Of a DNA stretch of 17,803 nucleotides, positions 7,893 to 14,814 are shown one piece after another (position 1 is the stretch's first letter; each line of letters begins with the position of its first letter). The stretch comes from Chitinophagaceae bacterium (GTDB lineage Bacteria > Bacteroidota > Bacteroidia > Chitinophagales > Chitinophagaceae), in assembly GCA_025455205.1 (NCBI GenBank), contig JALOMZ010000004.1, forward strand, positions 1-17,803, read 5' to 3'. A program made the translations under genes and the position numbers. The notes under the pieces are model-generated. The model saw nothing but the letters and a program-made list of their open reading frames with translations, did not search any database and was not told the DNA's origin.

Positions 7893-8510
7893 ATGAAGAA
7901 GCTCGTTTTGGTTTTTGCGTGTGTGGCCGGCATGGTTGGCCTGGCTTCCGCACAGTCCCGTTTTGGCGTGAAGGCAGGCTACAACAGCAGCACCTGGTCT
8001 GGCGATTTGATTGAGAAAGACGAACAGGCATCAAGGAACGGATTCCATGTAGGTTTGGTTGGTGAGTGGGGGTTGGGTAAGAGTTTTTACTTTCAGCCGC
8101 ATCTGCTTTACGTGAATAAGGGTACGGCCGTGGAGCATGGAGATCACAAAGACCAATACAAGGTGAACAGTTTTGATGTGCCGCTGAATTTTGTATGGAA
8201 ATCATCCGGTGAAAAGGCGAAGTTCTTTGCAGGTACAGGCCCACAGCTGGGGTTGAATATCAGTGCATCGGAAGAACATGATGGAGAAACTGAAGACCTG
8301 TCTATTGGCAATGAGTCGACCGATGATCTGAAGCCATTAGATTTTGGCTGGAATTTCCTGGCCGGTATTGAGTTCAAGAACAATATCTTCCTGAGCGCCA
8401 ATTACTCGCTCGGCCTGGCTAACCAGAACCCGGCTTCCTCTGCCACGGCAAAATCAAATTATTTTGGGGTGAGTGTGGGTTATTTCTTTGGAGGCAAGAA
8501 GAGCAAGTAA
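7893..8510 (+). CDS. Outer-membrane beta-barrel protein (porin/PorT-like family)
   Basis: A 205-residue protein. The ATG at 7893 is preferred to an upstream in-frame start at 7830 because it directly opens a clean signal peptide (MKKLVLVFACVAGMVGLASA, then Q). The mature part begins RFGVKAGYNSS and shows alternating-residue strands typical of an eight-stranded barrel: GFHVGLVGEWGLGKSFYFQP, SFDVPLNFVWK, KAKFFAGTGPQLGLNIS, FGWNFLAGIEF, NIFLSANYSLGLAN and NYFGVSVGYFFG. A polar loop with several Asp/Glu residues (EEHDGETEDLS) lies at about residues 128-150. This fits the Bacteroidota outer-membrane beta-barrel domain family; the exact role is unknown. The C-terminus carries a short basic GGKKSK extension after the last strand. 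It has its own promoter-like region and a strong terminator downstream, so it is probably a single-gene unit. Confidence 0.85.
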   Translation: MKKLVLVFACVAGMVGLASAQSRFGVKAGYNSSTWSGDLIEKDEQASRNGFHVGLVGEWGLGKSFYFQPHLLYVNKGTAVEHGDHKDQYKVNSFDVPLNFVWKSSGEKAKFFAGTGPQLGLNISASEEHDGETEDLSIGNESTDDLKPLDFGWNFLAGIEFKNNIFLSANYSLGLANQNPASSATAKSNYFGVSVGYFFGGKKSK

Positions 8511-8535
8511 CCACTTGTTGTTGGCCCCATTGAAC

Positions 8536-8572
8536 GAAAAGCTATCCTGCAAAGGATAGCTTTTCTGTTTTT
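8536..8572 (+). terminator. Rho-independent terminator after the outer-membrane barrel gene
   Basis: A perfect 13-bp stem: GAAAAGCTATCCT (8536-8548), loop GCAA, AGGATAGCTTTTC (8553-8565), followed by TGTTTTT. It ends the plus-strand gene at 8510. It also faces the convergent gluQ gene, whose stop is at 8600, so it may act in both directions. Confidence 0.9.
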
Positions 8573-8599
8573 ACTGCATGCAGCCTGGGGATTATGCAT

Positions 8600-9475
8600 T
8601 CAGAGCAGGTCGCGGGCCGTCTGAATTGCACTGCCTGCAGGCACTGTATCGCAAATATGCTGCAGCAAAGTCCACATGGCGGTTGGATTTCTGTCATCCT
8701 GAGATGATTGTATGGCGCCATGTCCTGCACTCTTGGAAAGCTTATGGCCGGCTTCGTCCATAATCAGCAGATGATGGCAGAATTGTGTTTCCTGGAATGC
8801 TTTTGCCCCGGTGAGCTGTGCCATATACAGCTGGGCGCTGGTGCTGGCCAGCAGATCTTGTCCCCGAACAATATAGTTGATGCCAAAGTGCAGGTCATCG
8901 GCCAGGGATGCTACCTGGTAGGCAGGTAGTCCGTTGCGGCGGCGGATCACAAAGTCGCCCATCAGTGCGGCCGGCTGAAGGGAGCAGGCGCCCATGATTT
9001 CGTCCTGCCATTGCACCTGCGCCGTTGCAGGAACCTGCAGGCGCCAAACAGCATCTGGTGCATTGAGGGGCAAATGTTTTGTACGGCACTCTCCATGGTA
9101 CAGCCCGTTTGGGCTGTGTTGGGCAATGTGTTTGCGGCTGCAGGTGCAGGCATATACCTGCCCGGTGGCTGCCAGTTGATCCAACAGCCGTTCATACAGC
9201 GGCAGGCGCAGCATTTGCGACCAATGGGCTTTGAAGTCTTCGGCACTGCGCGGGCCCTCATCATAATCGAGGCCCATCAGTTGCAGCCAGTGAAATATGT
9301 CTTCCAGGTATTCCGGGCGGCTGCGTTCATTGTCTATATCGTCTATCCGCAACAGCAGGCTGCCGCCGGCCCGGCGAACAGAAAGCCAGGTGCGAATAAA
9401 TGAGCAAAGGTTGCCGGCATGCAGAAAACCACTGGGGGTTGGGGCAATACGGCTCTTCATCCGCTCAACGGGCAT
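8600..9475 (-). CDS. gluQ: Glutamyl-Q tRNA(Asp) synthetase-like enzyme
   Basis: A 291-residue protein, the length of GluQRS and much shorter than a full glutamyl-tRNA synthetase because the anticodon-binding domain is absent. The class I synthetase signatures are PTPSGFLHAGN (HIGH-type, residues 12-22) and HKLSKSAG (KMSKS-type, about 244-251). A zinc site typical of GluQRS is visible: Cys110-x-Cys112, Tyr126 and Cys130. Known members attach glutamate to the queuosine base at position 34 of tRNA-Asp. The start could also be the ATG at 9460 (MKSRIAPTPSG), which is closer to the typical family N-terminus. The gene begins 6 bases after the chitinase stop and is the last member of the minus-strand operon. 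Assignment to GluQ over a truncated GltX rests on length and the zinc motif. Confidence 0.88.
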   Translation of the reverse strand: MPVERMKSRIAPTPSGFLHAGNLCSFIRTWLSVRRAGGSLLLRIDDIDNERSRPEYLEDIFHWLQLMGLDYDEGPRSAEDFKAHWSQMLRLPLYERLLDQLAATGQVYACTCSRKHIAQHSPNGLYHGECRTKHLPLNAPDAVWRLQVPATAQVQWQDEIMGACSLQPAALMGDFVIRRRNGLPAYQVASLADDLHFGINYIVRGQDLLASTSAQLYMAQLTGAKAFQETQFCHHLLIMDEAGHKLSKSAGHGAIQSSQDDRNPTAMWTLLQHICDTVPAGSAIQTARDLL

Positions 9476-9481
9476 GGGACA

Positions 9482-10558
9482 TTAATTGATGGCGGCATCT
9501 ATATCGCTTAGCAGGCCTTTCTCAAAGGCGTCTTCCGCCAGCTGCCAGAACATGATGCCACCCAGCTTTTGTTTTTTCATGTACGCCACTTTCTTTTTGA
9601 TGCTCTTCGGGTCATCGCCTGTGGCATACAGGCCTTTCTGCTCGTTGAAATAGTAGGCGGCTTTGGCCTTGCGGTCCCAGTATTTCCGGAATCCTGCTGT
9701 ATCGGCAAAAAAGGTGGCCTGCCGTGAATAGGGGATGCCGGCCTTGAATTTGCCGGGCTGGTCCAGCCCGCGGTTCTTATTAGGCACCTCTTCCCACATT
9801 CGGGCATAGAAGGCGGCTCCAATGACCAGTTTTTTGGCGGGCACGTTGTGTTTCAACAGCCACTGCACACAATTATCGGTGGATTCTTTTTGTGTGGGGC
9901 GGCTGTACAGGGCCGTATGGTGGCCGGTTACCTTGCTGTAGCCGCTGATGAGGTCGTAGGTCATCAGGTTTACGCGGTCTACCAGGGGCATCACAATATC
10001 CCATTCTACCGATTCCTCGAGGAATTTTTCGAAGCCGCCGGCGGCAAAGCTGAGTTCATAGCGCGTGCCAAACTGCTGGCGGAGCTGACGCACCAGATCG
10101 GTGAAGTTCTGCTTGTCTTCCTTCATCCAGGGATGACCGGGCGGGCCGGGAATGCCCGGGTACTCCCAGTCGAGGTCCAGGCCGTCGGCCCCTGTTTCCT
10201 CCATCATCTTGCGGGCAGATTCGGCAAAGGCCTTTCGTTTTTCCGGCGTGGCAAACCCTTCGGAGCAGGGCTTGCAGCCTTCCCAGCCACCCATGGCGAT
10301 CATCACCTTGAGCTGCGGGAATTCTTTCTTCAGCGCTACAATGTTTATGAGGTTTTGCTTCCGGGCATCATTGCCAAATTTCAGCTCGGTGCCGTGCAGG
10401 TGGGCAAAGCTGTAAATGACATGCGTGAGTTTGTCAATGGGGTATTTACGCAGGTTTTCCGCATTGCCGGTATAGTAGGCAATTACTTCGTATGGTTTGG
10501 ACTGGGCAAGGCCCTGCAGGGAGAGCAGCAGCAGGAGGCTGGCAAGGAGGTTTTTCAT
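9482..10558 (-). CDS. Glycoside hydrolase family 18 (chitinase-like) secreted enzyme
   Basis: A 358-residue protein with a signal peptide (MKNLLASLLLLLSLQGLAQS). The GH18 TIM barrel shows YEVIAYYTGN (first strand), KLTHVIYSFAHL, KVMIAMGGWEGC and the catalytic DGLDLDWEYPG (residues 125-135, with the acid/base Glu at 132). Later strands include YELSFAAGG, VNLMTYDLISGY, KLVIGAAFYARMW and GGIMFWQLAED. All catalytic motif residues DxxDxDxE are present, so it should be active on chitin or related beta-1,4-GlcNAc glycans. No carbohydrate-binding module and no T9SS tail are visible, so periplasmic or simple Sec secretion is likely. Its start overlaps the stop of the upstream TIP30-like gene by an ATGA, implying translational coupling. 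Finding a chitinase inside a mainly housekeeping operon is unusual. Confidence 0.93.
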   Translation of the reverse strand: MKNLLASLLLLLSLQGLAQSKPYEVIAYYTGNAENLRKYPIDKLTHVIYSFAHLHGTELKFGNDARKQNLINIVALKKEFPQLKVMIAMGGWEGCKPCSEGFATPEKRKAFAESARKMMEETGADGLDLDWEYPGIPGPPGHPWMKEDKQNFTDLVRQLRQQFGTRYELSFAAGGFEKFLEESVEWDIVMPLVDRVNLMTYDLISGYSKVTGHHTALYSRPTQKESTDNCVQWLLKHNVPAKKLVIGAAFYARMWEEVPNKNRGLDQPGKFKAGIPYSRQATFFADTAGFRKYWDRKAKAAYYFNEQKGLYATGDDPKSIKKKVAYMKKQKLGGIMFWQLAEDAFEKGLLSDIDAAIN

Positions 10559-11202
10559 AGATGTGCAAGCGTTTCAATATCACCTGAAAGATAAGTGAAT
10601 TGACCGGTCCTGCGTTGTATGACACATGTTACCAGTGCCTTGGCAATTGTGCGGGCCTCAATGGCACGGTAGTGGCGCAGTTTTCCGCCCATCAAAGGGC
10701 TTATGGCGCGGGCCAGGGCCAGGGCCATCCTTTCTGCCGGACGGCTTTCCTGACGTTGGCCATCAATAATAGAGGGGCGAAGAATGGAGAGGGAGGCAAA
10801 CCCTGTTTGCTGCAGATCGTCTTCCATGGCGCCTTTTACCCGGTTGTAGAAAAAGCGCGAATGGGCAGAGGCTCCCATGGCCGAAACCACTGCCACCACC
10901 TGGCATCCATGCCGTTGCAGTTGGCGGGCTATTTGCACCGGCAGGTGCCTGTCTACTGCCTCAAAAGCTTCGCGGCTGCCGGCTTTGCGGATGGTGGTGC
11001 CCAGGCAGCTGATGAAGGCATCGGCAACAATGGATTCTTTCAGCTCGCCGCCCGACAGCAGCACCTGTTGTAATTTGGGATGCATGCGTTGAAGCGGTCT
11101 GCGCACAATGGCCACCACCTGGTCTACCTCCGGGTGTTGCAGCAGCGCCTCCAGGCAAAGGCTGCCGGTGAGTCCGCTGGCGCCGGCAATGGCTACTTTC
11201 AT
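10555..11202 (-). CDS. TIP30/HTATIP2-like NAD(P)-binding Rossmann protein
   Basis: A 215-residue atypical short-chain dehydrogenase. The N-terminal strand and glycine loop KVAIAGASGLTG (GxxGxxG, residues 7-13) binds NAD(P). VVAIVRRP marks the end of the second strand, ADAFISCLGTTIRKAGS is the typical third-fourth strand region, and VVAVVSAMGASAHSRFFYNRVKGAMED contains Ser107 and the YxxxK pair (Tyr119, Lys123). SILRPSIIDGQRQESR is the usual substrate-side segment. The order and spacing fit the TIP30 (HTATIP2)-like or 'NAD(P)H-binding' family; the substrate is unknown. The gene overlaps both neighbours by ATGA junctions (with the pseudouridine synthase upstream at 11199-11202 and the chitinase downstream at 10555-10558). 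Confidence 0.85.
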   Translation of the reverse strand: MKVAIAGASGLTGSLCLEALLQHPEVDQVVAIVRRPLQRMHPKLQQVLLSGGELKESIVADAFISCLGTTIRKAGSREAFEAVDRHLPVQIARQLQRHGCQVVAVVSAMGASAHSRFFYNRVKGAMEDDLQQTGFASLSILRPSIIDGQRQESRPAERMALALARAISPLMGGKLRHYRAIEARTIAKALVTCVIQRRTGQFTYLSGDIETLAHL

Positions 11203-12203
11203 TTCTTGCTTTTGTTGAAATACTTGAGCAGGCGGACTTCCTTCTCACTGAGAAAACGCCATTTGCCGCGGTCGACATTCTTCTTGGTGAGGTTGGCAAA
11301 CATCACGCGGTCGAGGTTGCGCACATCGTAGCCCAGGTGTTCAAACATGCGTCTGACAATGCGGTTGCGGCCACTGTGTATTTCAATGCCCACCACGCTT
11401 TTGTCCTTCATGTCGGCATAGGCCGCTGCATCGGCGGCAATAGGGCCGTCTTCCAGGTTGATGCCCTGTACCAGTTTGTCGAGGTCATCTTTCTCCACGG
11501 GTTTGTCCAGTTTCACTTCATAGATCTTGCGCACTTCAAACTTCGGATGCGTGAGTTGCTGGGCCAGGTCGCCATCATTGGTAAGCAGCAGTACGCCGGT
11601 GGTGTTTCGGTCTAGCCGCCCTACGGGGTATATGCGTTCTTCGGTAGCGTTTTTCACAATATCCAGCACGGTTTTGCGGCCTTTTTCATCCTCCGCCGTG
11701 GTGATATAGTCCTTGGGTTTGTTGAGCAGGATATATACCAGGTTTTTCCTGCGCGTCACCAATTTGCCATTGGCTTTCACCTCATCGTTGGGCTGCACGC
11801 GGTAGCTGGGTTCCAGCACTACCTTGCCATTCACTCTCACTTTGCCCTCTTTCACCAGTTCGGCGGCATCTCGTCGGCTGCAGATGCCCCCGTAGGCAAT
11901 GTATTTGTTGAGGGGCATGTACGCTGATTCTGCAGCACTTTCTGCTGGTACCTGCCTGTTACCCGGCTTTTTGCCCGGGATCGCTTTTTGTGTAGCCTTT
12001 TCCGGGCTTGGCACAGCTTTTTCCGGGCTCCCAGCGGGCCTGGCTGCCTGTTTTTGCTGCTTCTTCTTGCTTTGCAGGAAGGCCTCTGTTTCCTTGCGGA
12101 CCTGTCTTTTCTCCTGCCGGAAGGCCTCTTTCTTCTTTGCGCCTTTCAGCTTGTCTTTGGAGAATTTCGAAAAGCCTTCGGTTCCTTTTTTGGGTACTGC
12201 CAT
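11199..12203 (-). CDS. rluB: RluB/RsuA-family pseudouridine synthase with N-terminal extension
   Basis: A 334-residue protein. The ATG at 12203 (MAVPKKGTEGFSK) is chosen because upstream in-frame sequence belongs to the preceding terminator and gene. Residues 1-95 are a Lys/Gln/Ala/Pro-rich, probably disordered extension with a doubled SPEKA. The S4 RNA-binding domain spans about 97-150 (MPLNKYIAYGGICSRRDAAE), followed by the synthase domain with the catalytic GRLDRNTTG (195-203, Asp198), LTHPKFEVRKIYEVKL and SGRNRIVRRMFEHLGY. RluB-type enzymes isomerise uridine in 23S rRNA, and family membership is clear. RluB versus RluF/RsuA cannot be fixed from sequence alone. It is the first gene of a four-gene minus-strand operon. 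Confidence 0.9.
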   Translation of the reverse strand: MAVPKKGTEGFSKFSKDKLKGAKKKEAFRQEKRQVRKETEAFLQSKKKQQKQAARPAGSPEKAVPSPEKATQKAIPGKKPGNRQVPAESAAESAYMPLNKYIAYGGICSRRDAAELVKEGKVRVNGKVVLEPSYRVQPNDEVKANGKLVTRRKNLVYILLNKPKDYITTAEDEKGRKTVLDIVKNATEERIYPVGRLDRNTTGVLLLTNDGDLAQQLTHPKFEVRKIYEVKLDKPVEKDDLDKLVQGINLEDGPIAADAAAYADMKDKSVVGIEIHSGRNRIVRRMFEHLGYDVRNLDRVMFANLTKKNVDRGKWRFLSEKEVRLLKYFNKSKK

Positions 12204-12208
12204 ATATG

Positions 12209-12240
12209 CAAAGATGCCGCTAATAAGGGCAGGAAACAAA
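12209..12240 (-). promoter_or_regulatory. Putative promoter of the rluB operon inside the upstream terminator tail
   Basis: On the minus strand TTTG (12240-12237), a 20-base spacer, then CATCTTTG (12216-12209), matching TAnnTTTG at five of six fixed positions. The spacing is ideal for a Bacteroidota promoter. The box ends 5 bases before the rluB ATG, predicting a leaderless mRNA. The -33 TTTG sits in the T-tract of the terminator of the preceding Spy-like gene. Confidence 0.45.
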
Positions 12241-12266
12241 ACAGGGTTCGCCTGGAGCGAACCCTG
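12234..12266 (-). terminator. Rho-independent terminator after the Spy-like gene
   Basis: A 10-bp perfect stem CAGGGTTCGC / GCGAACCCTG (12242-12251 and 12257-12266) with a 5-base loop. On the minus strand it is followed by TTTTGTTT (12241-12234). It lies 22 bases after the Spy-like stop codon. Confidence 0.85.
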
Positions 12267-12288
12267 CCTGTGAATGGGGAGTAGGGTG

Positions 12289-13020
12289 TCAGAACTTATT
12301 GGGGCACTGCGGGCAGTTGCCCGGGCCTCTGCCAGGCCCCCTGCCGGCACCGCGGCCCATACCTTTTCCACCACGGGCGGCAAAACCGGGCTGGCTGTCT
12401 TTCCATTGCTGTAACTGTTCCTTGGTAAGGGTTTTTTCCAGGTCTGCCTGCCACTGGTTGCGTAGGGCGGTCATTTGCTCCATCCTGGTTGTACGATCCA
12501 GCCCTTCATTGTTGCGGATGGCTTCTGCCTTTTTCTGCATAGCCTCATGGCTGGATTTGAGGGCCGAGGCCTGCTTATCGGTGAGCTGCAGCTTTGTCTT
12601 CATTTGTTCCAGGCGGATATCGCTGCGGTATTGCGCAATCTTGCGGTTGCTTTGCCGCTGCTGGTCGCGCAGCTGCTTTTGTTCCGGGGTCAGCAGTTTG
12701 TCCATTTCCTGGCGGTGTGCTTTCATCAGTTGTTCGCGTTTGGCGCGCTGCTCTTTTACCGTAATGCCCTCATTCTTGTTCAGTTCCTGCATTTGCTGCC
12801 TGAACTGTTCCTGCAGCTGCCGGGCTTTTGTTTGCTGTTCTGGTGTAAGGTTGAGCCTGGCATTTGCTGCCATGCCACGCTGGGCCTGGCCTTTTCCGGG
12901 GGTGCCGCCGCCGCAGGGACCCATGCCCTGTCCCATCCTTTGTCCTTTCCCGGGTCCGCCCTGGGCCCAGATGCCCGTGGTGAGGGCCAGTACTGCTAAT
13001 GCCAACATCATCTTTTTCAT
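12289..13020 (-). CDS. Spy/CpxP-like periplasmic protein with duplicated LTxxQ core
   Basis: A 243-residue exported protein. It has a signal peptide (MKKMMLALAVLALTTGIWAQ), a Gly/Gln-rich linker to about residue 52, then a helical, charged core with four LTxxQ motifs: LTPEQ at 58 and 110, LTDKQ at 146 and LTKEQ at 198. LTxxQ pairs are the signature of the Spy/CpxP periplasmic chaperone and stress-sensor family. Both pairs have the same 52-residue spacing and a shared (R/K)NNEG/NKNEG element, so the core is a tandem duplication with an 88-residue offset. The C-terminus is a Gly/Arg/Pro repeat ending in a CPQC motif. By family knowledge the role is envelope-protein protection or metal/stress response; it is inferred here. 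The gene is flanked by terminators on both sides, so it is probably monocistronic. Confidence 0.75.
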   Translation of the reverse strand: MKKMMLALAVLALTTGIWAQGGPGKGQRMGQGMGPCGGGTPGKGQAQRGMAANARLNLTPEQQTKARQLQEQFRQQMQELNKNEGITVKEQRAKREQLMKAHRQEMDKLLTPEQKQLRDQQRQSNRKIAQYRSDIRLEQMKTKLQLTDKQASALKSSHEAMQKKAEAIRNNEGLDRTTRMEQMTALRNQWQADLEKTLTKEQLQQWKDSQPGFAARGGKGMGRGAGRGPGRGPGNCPQCPNKF

Positions 13021-13043
13021 ATGCTTGTGTTTATGTGAGTGAT

Positions 13044-13107
13044 CAAAAGATTCATAGTAAAGACCCCGGCAGCAACAACGGGTTTAAGGCATTAACCATA
13101 ATTAACC
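13044..13107 (-). promoter_or_regulatory. Direct repeat GTTAA-N5-GTTAA and weak promoter upstream of the Spy-like gene
   Basis: On the minus strand GGTTAAT occurs twice with a 10-base period (plus-strand copies ATTAACC at 13091-13097 and 13101-13107), giving GTTAA-N5-GTTAA. This arrangement resembles sites of OmpR-family regulators such as CpxR (GTAAA-N5-GTAAA). Downstream are TTG (13075-13073), a 21-base spacer and ATCTTTTG (13051-13044), a poor match to TAnnTTTG. Activator binding just upstream of a weak promoter is inferred. Confidence 0.35.
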
Positions 13108-13121
13108 TGAATGGCCCCAAA

Positions 13122-13156
13122 GCAGAAAAGCAACCCCTGTGCAGGGGTTGCTTTTC
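13122..13156 (-). terminator. dnaA: Rho-independent terminator after dnaA
   Basis: A perfect 15-bp inverted repeat, GAAAAGCAACCCCTG (13125-13139) and CAGGGGTTGCTTTTC (13142-13156). The 3' arm provides the TTTT run in either direction. It lies 23 bases beyond the dnaA stop codon and before the Spy-like gene, both on the minus strand. Confidence 0.85.
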
Positions 13157-13178
13157 CGGTATTGCTTTTAGTTGAAGT

Positions 13179-14612
13179 TTACAGGGCGGCCAGTTGTACT
13201 TTCTGGGTCAGCTCCATCACATTTTCCTTGAACACGCTGTCGGTATCCATCAGGTCTTTCACGGTTTGGCAGCTGTGTATCACCGTGGTATGGTCGCGGC
13301 CGCCAAAATGCTCCCCAATTGTCTTGAGTGAGTTCTTGGTGAAGGCCTTGGCCAGGTACATGGTGATCTGACGGGCCTGCACGATTTCGCGCTTGCGGGT
13401 CTTTTGCTGCAGCTTCTCGTAGGGCACATCAAAGTATTCGCATACCATCTTCTGGATGTTTTCGATGGTGATTTCCTTGCTGCTGGTTTTGATGTGGTTG
13501 CGCAGTACTTTCTTGGCGAGTTCGAGGTCTATCTCGCGTTTGTTCAGGCTCGATTGGGCCAGCAGGCTGATGAGGGCGCCTTCGAGTTCGCGGATATTGG
13601 TATTGATGTTGTAGGCCAGGTATTTCACCACTTCGCGGGGCATATCCAGGCCATCATTCTTCATTTTACGTTCCAGGATCTCAATGCGGGTTTCATAATC
13701 CGGCATCTGCAGGTCGGCGCTGAGGCCCCAGCGGAAGCGGCTCAACAGGCGTTCCTGCAGGCCATCGAGGTCTTTGGGGGCCTTGTCGGAAGTGAGTACC
13801 AGTTGCTTGCCGCTCTGGTGCAGGTGGTTGAAGATGGCAAAGAAGGCATCCTGCGATTTTTCTGCCCGGGCAAAGAACTGCACATCATCAATGATCAGCA
13901 CGTCGATCAGCTGATAAAAATGGATGAAATCATTGATGGCATTATTGCGGCTATGGTCCTGAAACTGGTTGATGAACTTTTCGCTGCTCACGTACAGCAC
14001 CACTTTGTTGGGATGCTGCTTCTTTACCTCGTTGCCAATGGCTTGTGCCAGGTGGGTCTTGCCCAGTCCTACGCCGCCATAAATAACCAGCGGGTTGAAG
14101 GAGTTGGCGCCGGGCTTGTCGGCCACTGTTTTACCGGCACGGCGGGCCACGCGGTTACAGTCGCCTTCAATATAGCTTTCGAAGGTGTAGGTGGGATTCA
14201 ACTGCGGGTCGATCTGGATCTTTTTCAACCCGGGAATCACGAACGGATTCTTAACAGGATTATTCGTCACCAATGGGAAATCCATTACGTTGTTGTTATA
14301 CAATTTGATATTGCTCGTGGGCAGGTCTACCGTTTGCGGCTGGTGGTTGTTGTTGCCGCTGTCTACCATGATCCTGTATTCCAGCCGTGCTTCCTTTCCC
14401 AGTTCCCGCTTCAGGGTCTTCGCCAGCAGGTTTACGTAATGCTCTTCAATATACTCATAAAAAAACTGGCTGGGCACCTGTATGGTAAGGACCTTGTTTT
14501 TGAGTGATACGGGAGTGATGGGTTCAAACCAGGTTTTGTAGTGCTGCCAATCAACGATATCCTTGATTATTTCCAGACAACTATGCCAAACTGTATCGCA
14601 AGTTTTCGTCAT
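13179..14612 (-). CDS. dnaA: Chromosomal replication initiator DnaA
   Basis: A 477-residue DnaA of normal length. Domain I is at about 1-85 (VWHSCLEIIKD, WFEPITPVSL), then a short Asn/Pro-rich linker. Domain III (AAA+) begins near YTFESYIEGDCNRVA with Walker A GGVGLGKT (179-186), Walker B VLIIDDVQFF (238-247), sensor 1 in LVLTSDKAPKDL, the arginine-finger segment RLLSRFRWG (289-296) and sensor 2 RELEGAL (341-347). Domain IV carries the helix-turn-helix and the signature GGRDHTTVIHSC (437-448). It binds DnaA boxes and melts the origin using ATP. The gene has a strong terminator downstream and an A-tract-rich stretch upstream. An AGGAAG sequence shortly before the ATG is unusual in this phylum and supports the start. 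Confidence 0.98.
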   Translation of the reverse strand: MTKTCDTVWHSCLEIIKDIVDWQHYKTWFEPITPVSLKNKVLTIQVPSQFFYEYIEEHYVNLLAKTLKRELGKEARLEYRIMVDSGNNNHQPQTVDLPTSNIKLYNNNVMDFPLVTNNPVKNPFVIPGLKKIQIDPQLNPTYTFESYIEGDCNRVARRAGKTVADKPGANSFNPLVIYGGVGLGKTHLAQAIGNEVKKQHPNKVVLYVSSEKFINQFQDHSRNNAINDFIHFYQLIDVLIIDDVQFFARAEKSQDAFFAIFNHLHQSGKQLVLTSDKAPKDLDGLQERLLSRFRWGLSADLQMPDYETRIEILERKMKNDGLDMPREVVKYLAYNINTNIRELEGALISLLAQSSLNKREIDLELAKKVLRNHIKTSSKEITIENIQKMVCEYFDVPYEKLQQKTRKREIVQARQITMYLAKAFTKNSLKTIGEHFGGRDHTTVIHSCQTVKDLMDTDSVFKENVMELTQKVQLAAL

Positions 14613-14614
14613 TT

Positions 14615-14620
14615 CTTCCT
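14615..14620 (-). promoter_or_regulatory. Shine-Dalgarno-like AGGAAG before dnaA
   Basis: On the minus strand AGGAAG ends 2 bases before the ATG at 14612. Bacteroidota genes mostly lack such sites, and the other genes in this window show none as clear. Spacing from the AGGA core to the ATG is 4 bases, somewhat short, so the function is uncertain. Confidence 0.35.
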
Positions 14621-14737
14621 ATAGCAATTTACGTAGGGTGGTTACTAAGATATAATGCTGGTGGTGCTATTCCGGGGAAACGCTGCCGCTTCATCCGGAA
14701 TCGGCTCGGTTAAAGCGAATATCAACTCTTTCTGTTG

Positions 14738-14814
14738 AAAAAAAAATTTTTTACGTGGTTGTTTTTTTCTCTATAGCTATTGCCCTTGACCCAAAAAAAT
14801 TTTTCTTATTCACA
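14738..14814. other. A-tract-rich stretch with one consensus DnaA box, possible origin element
   Basis: The sequence has a run of 9 A then 6 T (14738-14752), a T7 run (14762-14768) and an A7-T5 run (14793-14804), followed by TTATTCACA (14806-14814), which fits the DnaA-box consensus TTATNCACA. The stretch overlaps the 3' end of the metallophosphatase gene and lies 126-202 bases upstream of the dnaA start. I found only one such box, so an origin function is a weak inference. Confidence 0.25.

Noticed and set aside
9848..10594. Plus-strand 248-codon open frame opposite the GH18 gene
   Set aside because: It is antisense to a gene with an intact GH18 active-site motif, and no protein features are seen.
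12299..12384. Gly/Arg/Pro-coding repeats at the end of the Spy-like gene as a possible DNA repeat element
   Set aside because: The repetition follows from the low-complexity protein tail and shows no array structure or spacing typical of CRISPR or other repeat families.
13404..14507. A 367-codon open frame on the plus strand opposite dnaA
   Set aside because: It is fully antisense to dnaA, whose motifs are unambiguous. The translated product is hydrophobic low-information sequence from codon-usage shadowing.
14669..14701. Inverted repeat ATTCCGG...CCGGAAT in the dnaA upstream region
   Set aside because: 7-bp arms separated by 19 bases are too weak to call an operator or terminator without comparative support.
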